Virus record (IMG/VR): IMGVR_UViG_3300044997_000720
Coordinates: 1 to 32,258 of that record
Direction: 5' to 3' (one strand)
Source: a virus
Length of the DNA: 32,258 nucleotides
The translations under genes and the position numbers were made by a program. This document shows, one piece after another, positions 5,462-12,744 of the stretch (positions are counted from its first letter, which is position 1; each line of letters begins with the position of its first letter). A model generated the notes under the pieces. It worked only from the letters and a program-made list of their open reading frames with translations, made no database searches and had not been told where the DNA came from.

Positions 5462-6154
5462 TTATTTAATGCTTAACTTTTGATTCTGCTGTGCAATTAT
5501 GGTTTTTCGCAATTGATCTACAATTCCGCTATTTCTTAGACTTTTAAAGGTTAGATTGGCAATGCCGTATTCACCTTGTATTCTAAGTCCTTTTTTCCTA
5601 AATTCTTTAAGTCTATCTAATACCTGTTCTAATGACTCTAGATCTTTGCTAGCAATGGCATTGGTAATTATCTTATACCATTTCATAGCTAATTTGTTTA
5701 TAGCTGCGTGATCAATGTCTTGGTTTGGTTCTGTACTTGGTCTCAGCCATTTATCTTTGATAATACTGTATGCACCGCCTACGGTAAATTGTCTGCTGTC
5801 TTCTACATATAGCTCTACTGGGATACCTTTGATCTTGATGTTATATTGTTCTTTGTATAATAAACGTTTAGTATCGAATAATTCACTTAATTCCTTGTCA
5901 CAGTTAATTCTATCATAGTCAGTTATTATGTGCAGATCTAGATCGCTGTATTTTGTATAATATTTGTTGGTTTGTCCTCCGGTTATGATAACATCAATCA
6001 CAGGAAAATCTATGTCAACATATTTTCTAAAGTGCTTGGCAACAGCAATTAATTTTTCCTTAACTTCAGCTGTAAGTTGATTGTCTTTCCAAAGACTGGG
6101 ATTAAGCTCACTATGAGTTTCAATGCCAAACGGTAGGAATTCAATAATTTTCAT
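5462..6154 (-). CDS. Nucleotidyltransferase-fold protein (230 aa)
   Basis: The core motif is GG at about residues 59-60 followed by YSDLDLH at 69-75, with Asp71 and Asp73: the GG-x(9-13)-DxD signature of the polymerase-beta-like nucleotidyltransferase superfamily. A third acidic residue may be in PVELYVED (about 112-119). The C-terminal half is helical. Such proteins transfer nucleotides to proteins, RNA or small molecules; the target here is unknown. The N-terminus MKIIEFLPFG resembles the opening of some T4-like phage proteins. No Shine-Dalgarno is present; instead AATAAATA lies 6 nt upstream of the ATG. Its 3' end faces the tmRNA locus. Confidence 0.7.
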   Translation of the reverse strand: MKIIEFLPFGIETHSELNPSLWKDNQLTAEVKEKLIAVAKHFRKYVDIDFPVIDVIITGGQTNKYYTKYSDLDLHIITDYDRINCDKELSELFDTKRLLYKEQYNIKIKGIPVELYVEDSRQFTVGGAYSIIKDKWLRPSTEPNQDIDHAAINKLAMKWYKIITNAIASKDLESLEQVLDRLKEFRKKGLRIQGEYGIANLTFKSLRNSGIVDQLRKTIIAQQNQKLSIK

Positions 6155-6160
6155 ATAAAA

Positions 6161-6168
6161 TATTTATT
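6161..6168 (-). promoter_or_regulatory. Late-type octamer 6 nt before a start codon
   Basis: AATAAATA on the minus strand ends 6 nt before the ATG at 6154. A T4 late octamer at this distance would put the transcript start at or next to the start codon. Confidence 0.5.
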
Positions 6169-6177
6169 ATAGTAAAT

Positions 6178-6750
6178 ATGATTATGGAAGACATCGACAA
6201 CTATATAGGGTATTTACTGGCAGCACATCCTAAAAGACAAGATCCAGTTTTGAGACGAGGTGTAATTTTAGTAATTGATAATGATCATTCTGGAGCTATA
6301 GGTTTACAAATTAACAAACCTATGGAAAATCAAACATCTCTAGGTAGAATAATGATGAGTCTAGGAATTTCCTATGACAAAGATAATCATGTATATTTTG
6401 GCGGTCCTGAAAATACAAATAGGATTATTGTGTTGCATAGTTTGGATTGGAAAAGTACAGGTACAACATGTCTAGGTAGTAATTTTGGAATAAGTAACGA
6501 TATCAGTGTTCTTGCTGCTATTGCAAGTGATAATGGTCCTCAACATTTTAGGGCCATAGCAGGTGTATATAGATGGCTGCCAGGACATTTTGAAAGTGAA
6601 TTAGATGGAACACCTCCCTTCAATGAAATTGGCAGAAGATGGAGTCATGTTCCTGCAAGTTTAGATTTAATTTTCGGTCATGATGGTTTAACTCAATGGC
6701 ATAACCTAATAGAAGAACATGCCAAAACTCTAATAAGTTCTTGGTTTTAG
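6178..6750 (+). CDS. AlgH/UPF0301 (YqgE) family protein (190 aa)
   Basis: The sequence follows the UPF0301/AlgH pattern: an N-terminal GYLLAAHP, RRGVILVIDND with GAIGLQINKP (about 25-47), VYFGGPENTNRIIVLHS (about 72-88) and a C-terminal part with FRAIAGVYRWLPG and LDLIFGHDG. Length is normal for the family (about 185-200). Bacterial AlgH is a small cytoplasmic protein with an unclear role, linked by name to alginate regulation. The gene is alone on the plus strand, 23 bp from the divergent nucleotidyltransferase gene, and overlaps the end of the helicase gene by 4 bp. No Shine-Dalgarno is visible; a second ATG at 6184 is an alternative start. Confidence 0.8.
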   Translation: MIMEDIDNYIGYLLAAHPKRQDPVLRRGVILVIDNDHSGAIGLQINKPMENQTSLGRIMMSLGISYDKDNHVYFGGPENTNRIIVLHSLDWKSTGTTCLGSNFGISNDISVLAAIASDNGPQHFRAIAGVYRWLPGHFESELDGTPPFNEIGRRWSHVPASLDLIFGHDGLTQWHNLIEEHAKTLISSWF

Positions 6751-8141
6751 TCTTTTTCTGAATTTAAGTTAGCCAATATATTTCTTATATCAGTATTGGG
6801 TTTGCTTTTTAATTTTGGTGCAGCTATTCCCTGTGTAAGAGCGATATTTTCAGTTTGACTGGTTCTCTTTAATCCTTGATAAAATTGACCAGTCTGTTGA
6901 CTGGTGCTTTCATTATAATCTTCCCCTAGGTCGTTAATACGCAGTGTGTCTATGTTATAGGCAAGATCTACTTTTTGACCTACTCCTGAACTAGATCGTG
7001 TTTTCATAAACTGAATTTGATATCTACCACGTTCTTTCATAGCACGACTAGTAAAAATACCAATGACATTGTCAGCGGTTTGAATTTTACTTAGCCCACC
7101 CGAAATATGACTATGATCAAACTCAATCTCTTCTACTGCTGCTCTATTTAATTGACTGGCAGTCACTGTGATACAATTTGTTTCCATAGCTAAATTTCTT
7201 ATTTCTTCAGATACATATTTGTCTTTAACAAACAAATCACTGGGCGACACCTTAACACTTAAAGGCATCATTAAATCAAGATAATCTATTAACAAAACGT
7301 CTGGTTTATAACCTTTTTTGACCTGATATTCTTTCAAATATGCTCTAATATCATTACAATTTTTACCAGATGGCATATATTTAATCTGTATGCTGCCTGC
7401 ACGTTTTCCTGCCATTTTAACCTTTAGTTCAACATCGTCTATGTTTTTAAATATCTCTCTTGTGGCAATACCTGTTACCATACTGTCAAGTCTCATGCTT
7501 ACAAGATTTTCTGCAAGTTCAAAAGTGAGATAAACCACATTCAATTCTACCATGGCCCAATTCACTCCTAGATTGGCAAGAAATAGGCTCTTACCTCCTC
7601 CTGATGCTGCGGCAAAAATATTGAGCTCTCCTCTGTTAAATCCGCCATATAGTTTTTTATCTACTGAAGGCCACCCTGTTGAAATTTGGCCATTTGAGTT
7701 TTTCAATTTTTCTAATCTACCTCGTGGATCTTCAAAGTAGTCTGTGCCCATATCTTTGTTTAAACTTATCTGCATTGCGTCTTTTATCAGTTTCTCCACA
7801 GGTCCATAATCTCCTTTTTCTAGAAGATCTGCAGAAGATAGTATAGCCTGTTCTAAGGCCCTGTGTCTTGAAAATTTCTCAAATTCATCTAATAGCCATT
7901 CATAGTTTTCTAGCGGAAGTACTACTCTATTGAGATTTACGCCGCAGTTTGCATTGACAATATCAACGTCTGGCATGATTTTGTATTGATCTACATACTG
8001 CGAAATAAATTTAGCACAAGGTTTAAGTTTTCTATCAAAATATTCAAAATTAAAAATACTTTGACATCTAATAAAAACTTCTGCATCGCTCAAAAACATT
8101 TCTAAATAAATTTTTTGAATATCAAAAGTATATCTATTCAT
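6747..8141 (-). CDS. 41: Replicative DNA helicase gp41 (DnaB-type, 464 aa)
   Basis: A RecA-fold hexameric helicase of the T4 gp41 type. Walker A ASGGGKS is at about residues 179-185, Walker B VLLIDYLDLM at about 282-291 and the sensor-like TASQLNR at about 327-333. The N-terminal 120 residues form the helical domain that binds primase in this family. Length (464) is close to T4 gp41 (475). It unwinds DNA 5' to 3' on the lagging strand together with primase gp61. The ATG shares one base with the TAA stop of the preceding 48-aa gene (TAATG), so translation is coupled. The primase gene lies just upstream on the same strand, giving a helicase-primase cluster. Confidence 0.93.
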   Translation of the reverse strand: MNRYTFDIQKIYLEMFLSDAEVFIRCQSIFNFEYFDRKLKPCAKFISQYVDQYKIMPDVDIVNANCGVNLNRVVLPLENYEWLLDEFEKFSRHRALEQAILSSADLLEKGDYGPVEKLIKDAMQISLNKDMGTDYFEDPRGRLEKLKNSNGQISTGWPSVDKKLYGGFNRGELNIFAAASGGGKSLFLANLGVNWAMVELNVVYLTFELAENLVSMRLDSMVTGIATREIFKNIDDVELKVKMAGKRAGSIQIKYMPSGKNCNDIRAYLKEYQVKKGYKPDVLLIDYLDLMMPLSVKVSPSDLFVKDKYVSEEIRNLAMETNCITVTASQLNRAAVEEIEFDHSHISGGLSKIQTADNVIGIFTSRAMKERGRYQIQFMKTRSSSGVGQKVDLAYNIDTLRINDLGEDYNESTSQQTGQFYQGLKRTSQTENIALTQGIAAPKLKSKPNTDIRNILANLNSEKD

Positions 8142-8287
8142 TATATTAGGTTATCTTGTTGTTGACTAAGACTAGTAGGTCTATCAAGGCAAATATCTTT
8201 TATTTCTTTTAAGTTGCGTAGTTCTTTAGTCTTGGTTTCTGCATATAAATCAGCACCTGCTCCTAACTTAAATCCGCTGTTTTTCAT
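8141..8287 (-). CDS. Small protein coupled to the helicase gene (48 aa)
   Basis: ATG at 8287 opens a 48-codon frame (MKNSGFKLGAGADLYAETKT onward) ending in TAA, whose last base is the first base of the helicase ATG. The one-base overlap and its position between primase and helicase genes argue for a real gene. The product is polar and charged with no membrane segment. It might be a helicase accessory factor, but only gene position suggests this. Confidence 0.55.
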   Translation of the reverse strand: MKNSGFKLGAGADLYAETKTKELRNLKEIKDICLDRPTSLSQQQDNLI

Positions 8288-8343
8288 GTATTATAAATGT
8301 TTTCATTGATTCTATAGAATGTCTGCTCAAGTAGATCAAGCAT
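8284..8343 (-). CDS. Possible 19-aa leader peptide
   Basis: ATG at 8343 opens a frame MLDLLEQTFYRINENIYNT ending in TGA that overlaps the next ATG (ATGA). The frame stays open another 16 codons upstream but without ATG. The stretch between the primase start and this point (8344-8399) otherwise holds nothing recognisable. The gene is uncertain; the ATGA junction is the main support. Confidence 0.3.
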   Translation of the reverse strand: MLDLLEQTFYRINENIYNT

Positions 8344-8399
8344 GCCTTGTAAGACTACATCCAAAAACAAAAGACCGCCGATAGTTTGTCAGGTCTAGA

Positions 8400-9404
8400 T
8401 TAGAATAATTCATTTTGTAATCTTTTTTTTATCAGTTCTATTTTTAGAGGGCTAGTTTCTTTATAATATAAGATTGAATATAATGTATAAGCTCTACCAT
8501 AAGATTTTACTGCATCTGCAACATCTTTGACGTGTTTTTCCCAAAATGGTACACTCACTGACCAATGTTCATTAAGAGCAGTTTCAAAAAATTGATTTCC
8601 TGCTCTGTCTCTATCAGGAACTATTATAATTTCTTTGTTTAGATTCTTCAATCTAGTAATTTGAGTTTGATTAATATTATTTGTCATTACTGCAACACCA
8701 TCTATGGCAATGGCATCAAATTGTCCTTCTACAACAAGACAAAATTTTTTATCAGTTGTCTGTGCATCAAGATTGAACACGTACCCTTGTTGACTTTCTG
8801 TAAGATATTTTGGGGTACCATCTTGTATTTTTCTTCCTGTGTACCCTACTATTTTTCCATTATGATAAAAAGGTATCAATAATCTATCTTTGTATCTAGA
8901 ACAAGGACTCCAGTGCCAATTGTACCAGTCAATAGACATGCCTCGTATTTTTAAATATTCAAAAACTTTTTCTAACTGTTGTTTTTGATCATCTAATAAT
9001 TCTTGTTTTGTCCATTCTCTAAGACTTTTAGACCCTTCTGGTAAGTTTTTCTCTTTTAATTCTAAGTTATGTATTTTAGTAACTACGGAATCATTATCTT
9101 TGTATTGTAAAGTGACTAGCTGTAATTTTTGAATTTCTTTGGTATTTAGGCCTAGAAATCCAAATAATTTTCTTGTATTTAAACTTAAAGTTTTTCCAGG
9201 TGTCCATCCAGCCTTAAAATTACAATTAAAACAGTGATATTGCCAGCTTCCTTCACCATTTATCAAAACACCGCCTCTGTTTCTCTGATCCCTATTTTGA
9301 CCTCTATTGTGACAACATACTGCATTAAAGGATATCCAACCACTAGGAGTAAATTTTCTTTGAAGAGGTAAGAGATCTATCAATGTGTTTTGAATAAAAT
9401 TCAT
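8400..9404 (-). CDS. 61: DNA primase gp61 (DnaG-type, 334 aa)
   Basis: An N-terminal zinc-binding domain is visible: Cys30/Cys31-His32 and Cys58-Cys61 in HCFNCNFKAG. A Toprim domain follows with the catalytic Glu226 in VVEGQFDAI and PDRDRAG (Asp264, Asp266). A basic region around LLIPFYHNGKIVGYTGRKI (about 175-193) fits the RNA polymerase core. Length agrees with T4 gp61 (342). The enzyme makes RNA primers for lagging-strand synthesis in the gp41-gp61 primosome. It lies upstream of the helicase gene on the same strand and starts 10 nt after the end of a structural gene. Confidence 0.9.
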   Translation of the reverse strand: MNFIQNTLIDLLPLQRKFTPSGWISFNAVCCHNRGQNRDQRNRGGVLINGEGSWQYHCFNCNFKAGWTPGKTLSLNTRKLFGFLGLNTKEIQKLQLVTLQYKDNDSVVTKIHNLELKEKNLPEGSKSLREWTKQELLDDQKQQLEKVFEYLKIRGMSIDWYNWHWSPCSRYKDRLLIPFYHNGKIVGYTGRKIQDGTPKYLTESQQGYVFNLDAQTTDKKFCLVVEGQFDAIAIDGVAVMTNNINQTQITRLKNLNKEIIIVPDRDRAGNQFFETALNEHWSVSVPFWEKHVKDVADAVKSYGRAYTLYSILYYKETSPLKIELIKKRLQNELF

Positions 9405-9413
9405 CTTTATAGA

Positions 9414-10250
9414 TTAGCTTCTATAGAGAAATTTGTCAAATGACCCATAATAGTTAGGATCGTCATTATCTAAACTCGTAGGAGCCTTGGCAGGTATATG
9501 AAATACTCTAAGATAGCTATATACACCATTAAAATTAAAATAACTTATACCGGTAAATTGATTAAAGGATCTTGTATCAATATCATCATAAACATCATCG
9601 GTTGATGGTGAATTTTCTAAAGTACCCTTAATAATTACTGTTCCTCTATATTGTGTCAAATAACAGGCTATGGTATGCAAAGCTTGATTACCGTTGAATT
9701 CTGGCTCTGCATAAATATTGCCACTCTTATGTTCATATTGATTAGTATCTGCATTAAAAATTTTGGTAAATGATGTAATATTAGTGCTTAATTTGAGAAC
9801 TGGATTAATATCTTCTTTAAGTTCTATAACTCCATTAACTCCATAATAGGTATCTGCATATACTGGTGTATATGATCCGTCTGTATCTAACAATCTTATG
9901 GCATAATTATAGCTTGATTTTGGTAAATCTAACACATCGCTTTCATTTAGAGTAATTAGTGCCATACCTTTAGTAGATGTTGTAGCATCATCTAAAATTT
10001 CCAAAGGTTTCTCTATCATTAGTCTGCTATTTAAAGCATCAAACATGGAAAAAACATAAGTTTGCGTAGAATAAATCCTTATACGTTTTTGATCGCTATT
10101 TTTAAATTGAACTCGTATTTGATTTTTAACACCTTTTTGTATAGTTAAATTTCTTTGATACATAATCCTATTTGCTCCAAAAGTTTTAGGATCCAAATCT
10201 AAGATGACGTTTACATTATTATGATATAAATAGATCGGTAAATTCTGCAT
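9414..10250 (-). CDS. Marine T4-like virion structural protein (278 aa)
   Basis: The ATG at 10250 (MQNLPIYLYHNNVNVILDLD) is chosen over an upstream TTG because AATAAATA lies 5 nt before it and because the upstream codons overlap the divergent gene. The sequence is beta-rich (NLTIQKGVKNQIRVQFKNSD), with many Asn, Tyr and Thr, and resembles a structural protein family I recall from marine T4-like phages. Function in the particle is unknown; a baseplate, neck or fibre-associated role is possible. It is separated from other structural genes, sitting next to the primase gene. Confidence 0.65.
   Translation of the reverse strand: MQNLPIYLYHNNVNVILDLDPKTFGANRIMYQRNLTIQKGVKNQIRVQFKNSDQKRIRIYSTQTYVFSMFDALNSRLMIEKPLEILDDATTSTKGMALITLNESDVLDLPKSSYNYAIRLLDTDGSYTPVYADTYYGVNGVIELKEDINPVLKLSTNITSFTKIFNADTNQYEHKSGNIYAEPEFNGNQALHTIACYLTQYRGTVIIKGTLENSPSTDDVYDDIDTRSFNQFTGISYFNFNGVYSYLRVFHIPAKAPTSLDNDDPNYYGSFDKFLYRS
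10225..10232 (+). promoter_or_regulatory. Candidate late promoter octamer
   Basis: TATAAATA on the plus strand lies 39 nt ahead of the ATG at 10272, the only plus-strand gene here. Its position inside the start of the divergent gene makes chance less likely but does not exclude it. Confidence 0.4.
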
Positions 10251-10255
10251 ATTAT

Positions 10256-10263
10256 TATTTATT
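10256..10263 (-). promoter_or_regulatory. Late-type octamer 5 nt before a start codon
   Basis: AATAAATA on the minus strand ends 5 nt before the ATG at 10250 of the structural gene, which has no Shine-Dalgarno. This is the same spacing as at four other genes in the window. Confidence 0.55.
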
Positions 10264-10271
10264 GATAGGCA

Positions 10272-10649
10272 ATGAAACAACAAATAACTGACAATTTTCC
10301 ATTTTTAAGTTGTGTAAAATCTAACGACAAAGAGTATGTAGGTATTATTATTAATTGCGATCAACATGTTCTGAGTATGTATGATTTATCTATGATCACT
10401 GACCAAAATTTAAAAAGTTTATTTTTAGAATTAGGCGAAATTTGGTGGTGGGAAAGCAATAGAAAAATACCAATTCAAATATTTCTAAAGAAAGAGTTCT
10501 TTGTATTTAGATCATATATTAAAACTTTTAATTACAAAGATATTGAAATCTTATTCGGTCCAGTTGTAAATTTAAGTGAGATAGCTGAAAAAAGAGTAAA
10601 AAGAAAAACAATTCAATTAGTTAGATCAATTAAGAATAGTCAGAGCTGA
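10272..10649 (+). CDS. Hypothetical protein, single plus-strand gene (125 aa)
   Basis: ATG at 10272 has AGG about 4 nt upstream and a TATAAATA octamer 39 nt upstream. The product contains a tryptophan cluster GEIWWWESNRKIPI (about residues 56-69) and a basic C-terminus (EKRVKRKTIQLVRSIKN). It feels like a family shared by marine T4-like phages, but I cannot name it. It is convergent with, and overlaps by 20 bp, the DnaE-like gene on the other strand. Confidence 0.65.
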   Translation: MKQQITDNFPFLSCVKSNDKEYVGIIINCDQHVLSMYDLSMITDQNLKSLFLELGEIWWWESNRKIPIQIFLKKEFFVFRSYIKTFNYKDIEILFGPVVNLSEIAEKRVKRKTIQLVRSIKNSQS

Positions 10650-11199
10650 TAGCTTCGCAAATAAGATTCATCTGTACTACAACAGCAACAGCATAGGCTG
10701 TAGCATGTGACTTTTTAAAGTAATACTCGTCTCCTTCAGGTTTCGTCCAAACTTCGTTTATCACCGTAGTCCAGTCTTTGCCAATCAGATAACGTTTCGC
10801 GGGGCGAATCATTGCCAAAACTGCCGCAAGTTGGGGTATCGTCTTTGGTTTCACGCTTCTTAAGATCGAACCATATCCGTTGACGTGAAAAAGCAAGTTG
10901 ACGAAATCGTCCTGTTCCAGTAAATCCCATAACGGCTCCTTGTTTAATAATTTGTTAAGATGTTCTTCACTGCGAATATCTTTATATATGCCTACATTTA
11001 AAAAATCTAATTTAAAGTAGCCTCGTTCTTCTGCATCTTTATAATTTATGCTTGCCAATCCAGTTAACGGATTAATAGGAATTGAGTGACAATATACGCC
11101 TGTATTATGTTTTTTACCATCTTGCAACGAAGCGGGAATATGTTTGATTTGATCTAAAATTACTGATCTATCTGCGAAATCAATATCTATATCAGGCAC
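10630..11199 (-). CDS. Minimal DNA polymerase III alpha (DnaE)-like protein (189 aa)
   Basis: The protein starts with MPDIDIDFADR, the PDxDIDF motif that carries two catalytic Asp residues of C-family polymerases. Later come FKLDFLNVG (about 62-70, like the FDFLG segment of DnaE), VLAMIRPAKR (about 127-136) and KKSHATAYA (about 162-170, like the FNKSHAxAYA motif). At 189 residues against about 1,100 in DnaE, no full polymerase is possible; PHP, thumb and OB parts are absent. The start is GTG with a weak GAAAAG; a stop lies just upstream in frame. I recall similar proteins in marine T4-like phages. Polymerase activity is doubtful; a nucleic-acid-binding or regulatory role is possible. Confidence 0.7.
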   Translation of the reverse strand: MPDIDIDFADRSVILDQIKHIPASLQDGKKHNTGVYCHSIPINPLTGLASINYKDAEERGYFKLDFLNVGIYKDIRSEEHLNKLLNKEPLWDLLEQDDFVNLLFHVNGYGSILRSVKPKTIPQLAAVLAMIRPAKRYLIGKDWTTVINEVWTKPEGDEYYFKKSHATAYAVAVVVQMNLICEAISSDYS

Positions 11200-11206
11200 G
11201 GTCTTT

Positions 11207-11617
11207 TCAGTTTTTTAGTATTATACTTGAACTATTAACTTTGTCAAATCCATCTATTCCAAAAATAAATTTGACATCGTCTCATTTCATTTCAGGAGTG
11301 TGATGTTGATTACGATCATCACCGTTGACAAATACAATTTTTTTCCGTTGAGGATGCATCTGTTTTACCCGGTAGATTGCATCGTTAGCAGTTCTATCAC
11401 TATCGTCAAATGATATTACCTCGTCGACCATTTTTAAATTCTGTATTATTAGAGATCGTTCCCAAAGCTGTATAAAAGGTGCAACTTTCTTTTTTTGAGC
11501 CATTCATCAGAATTTACTCTACGATAAGTTTATCACCTAATTTTTTGCATGTGTAAGGTAATGAATATGGCCACTATGAATTGGATTACATCTGCCAGTG
11601 GCAATTACTAAGTTCAT
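11207..11617 (-). pseudogene. Decayed cytidylyltransferase gene
   Basis: Reading the minus strand from ATG 11617 gives the nucleotidyltransferase start MNLVIATGRCNPIHSGHIHY, with the HxGH motif. It is followed in shifted frames by LGDKLIV, then VNSDEWL, then VAPFIQLWERSLI with DEVISFDDSD, then, past a TGA at 11282-11284, DDVKFIFGIDG and NSSS. Three single-base losses (two in A-runs, one in a GA) fit all the frames and together restore the original frame. A second TGA ends it at 11207. The family is HIGH-type nucleotidyltransferases, often fused in phages to a sugar-isomerase-like cupin, which is missing here. It starts at the end of the heptose kinase gene. Confidence 0.75.
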
Positions 11618-11618
11618 T

Positions 11619-12404
11619 TCATTCATAAATTTCACTTAAGGTTGGAGCATAATTTCCTCTATGTTTTACACTTTCACCTGCTGCTTTCGTGGCAAGATCT
11701 ATAGCTGCATCCATATCTCCGTTTGATTCTAGGTAGCCATAGACTAAAAATGCTAGGAAGGTATCGCCTGCCCCACAAACATCGCTGACTTCGACCTTTT
11801 TGGCAGGATAGTGGCGAGATTTATACATAACGCCATTTGCACCATTTGTAACAATAAGTCCATTTTCATCTTTAGGTGTACTAATTAATTTATTATATTC
11901 TAAAAAATTTACTTTTATAATTGCACCGTCAAATTTTCTAAGATCAGTTTTTTTTGTATCAATAAAAATAGGTTTTTTACATGCTTGCAATATGCCTTCT
12001 ATGTGAGCATACTGTAAAAATCCTTTATTATAATCAGATATTACCACAGCATTGAAATCATTGTAAGAATGATAAAAGGGTAATTGGCCATTCCATGAAT
12101 CTATTTTGGGTTCATTATCTGCTCGTAAAAGGTGCTGGCCGGTTTTTTTATCAATAAATCTAATTTTTTTAATAGTTGTATTATTTGTTATAAATTGGAC
12201 ATCTTGTTCTAAATTCTGAAAATTCTTCTTTACATTGGCAGCCATACCAGGTGTATTAAATGTTTCCTTAATATTAAGAATAGGTACTGGGGCCTCTGGA
12301 CTGATTCTTTCGCAGAATCCTATAAAATATTCATCTATACAACTATCCCCTATTAATAATATCTTGAATTTTTTTGGTACTAGAGTATTTTTCGATTCTT
12401 TCAT
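11619..12404 (-). CDS. hldE1: PfkB-family heptose-phosphate kinase (HldE kinase domain-like, 261 aa)
   Basis: A ribokinase-fold sugar kinase. The N-terminus has LLIGDSCIDEY and GFCERISPEAPVPIL, the segment typical of the HldE (RfaE) heptokinase domain; NTPGMAANVKKN is the GGAANVA-like motif, and VSDVCGAGDTFLAFL is the anion-hole and catalytic Asp motif. It should phosphorylate D-glycero-D-manno-heptose 7-phosphate at C1. At 261 residues it is shorter than the bacterial domain (about 315). It overlaps the adenylyltransferase gene by 62 nt in another frame. In bacteria both domains are usually one protein, kinase first; here they are two genes, kinase second. Confidence 0.85.
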   Translation of the reverse strand: MKESKNTLVPKKFKILLIGDSCIDEYFIGFCERISPEAPVPILNIKETFNTPGMAANVKKNFQNLEQDVQFITNNTTIKKIRFIDKKTGQHLLRADNEPKIDSWNGQLPFYHSYNDFNAVVISDYNKGFLQYAHIEGILQACKKPIFIDTKKTDLRKFDGAIIKVNFLEYNKLISTPKDENGLIVTNGANGVMYKSRHYPAKKVEVSDVCGAGDTFLAFLVYGYLESNGDMDAAIDLATKAAGESVKHRGNYAPTLSEIYE

Positions 12405-12744
12405 AAAATATAATTTCTTTACAATATTGACTACCTATTATATGTGAATTTTTATAGTCACTGCCCTTAATCATAATATCAGGTTGAAAATTTTTGATAT
12501 AATTTTCTAATTCTAAATCAGAGTCAAAAATATCTATTCTATCTACGTATTTTAATGAAAATAAAAGGCTAGATCTTTCATATTCATTATTGATTGGACG
12601 TTTTTTACCTTTTAATTCTTTCACTCTTCTATCACTATCTATGAGAACATAAACAAAGCTATCCTTAAATGATTTGGCATAGGATAAAAGATTTAAATGT
12701 CCGATATGTATTAGATCGAAGGTTCCATTTACAACAATCTTCAT
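12343..12744 (-). CDS. hldE2: Heptose-phosphate adenylyltransferase (HldE C-domain-like, 133 aa)
   Basis: A small HIGH-type nucleotidyltransferase: VNGTFDLIHIGHLNLL (residues about 4-19) contains the HxGH motif, SDRRVKELKGKKRPI follows, and PDIMIKGSDY matches the LVKGGDY region of HldE. Length is normal for the stand-alone domain (about 135-160). It should transfer AMP to heptose-1-phosphate to form ADP-heptose. Its ATG overlaps the epimerase stop (ATGA), and its 3' end overlaps the kinase gene. A glycerol-3-phosphate cytidylyltransferase relative is the main alternative, but the neighbours favour heptose. Confidence 0.82.
   Translation of the reverse strand: MKIVVNGTFDLIHIGHLNLLSYAKSFKDSFVYVLIDSDRRVKELKGKKRPINNEYERSSLLFSLKYVDRIDIFDSDLELENYIKNFQPDIMIKGSDYKNSHIIGSQYCKEIIFYERIEKYSSTKKIQDIINRG

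Noticed and set aside
10736-10930. Minus-strand 64-aa open frame
   Set aside because: It lies in another frame within the DnaE-like gene, in a GC-rich patch that lengthens frames by chance.
11207-11284. UGA recoded as Trp in this phage
   Set aside because: One TGA in the pseudogene falls where Trp is expected, but intact genes use TGG for Trp and several end in TGA, so recoding does not fit.
11282-11503. Stand-alone 73-aa gene starting MAQKKKVAPF
   Set aside because: It is one fragment of the broken nucleotidyltransferase; the upstream fragments continue in other frames and the ATG is created by the frame shift.
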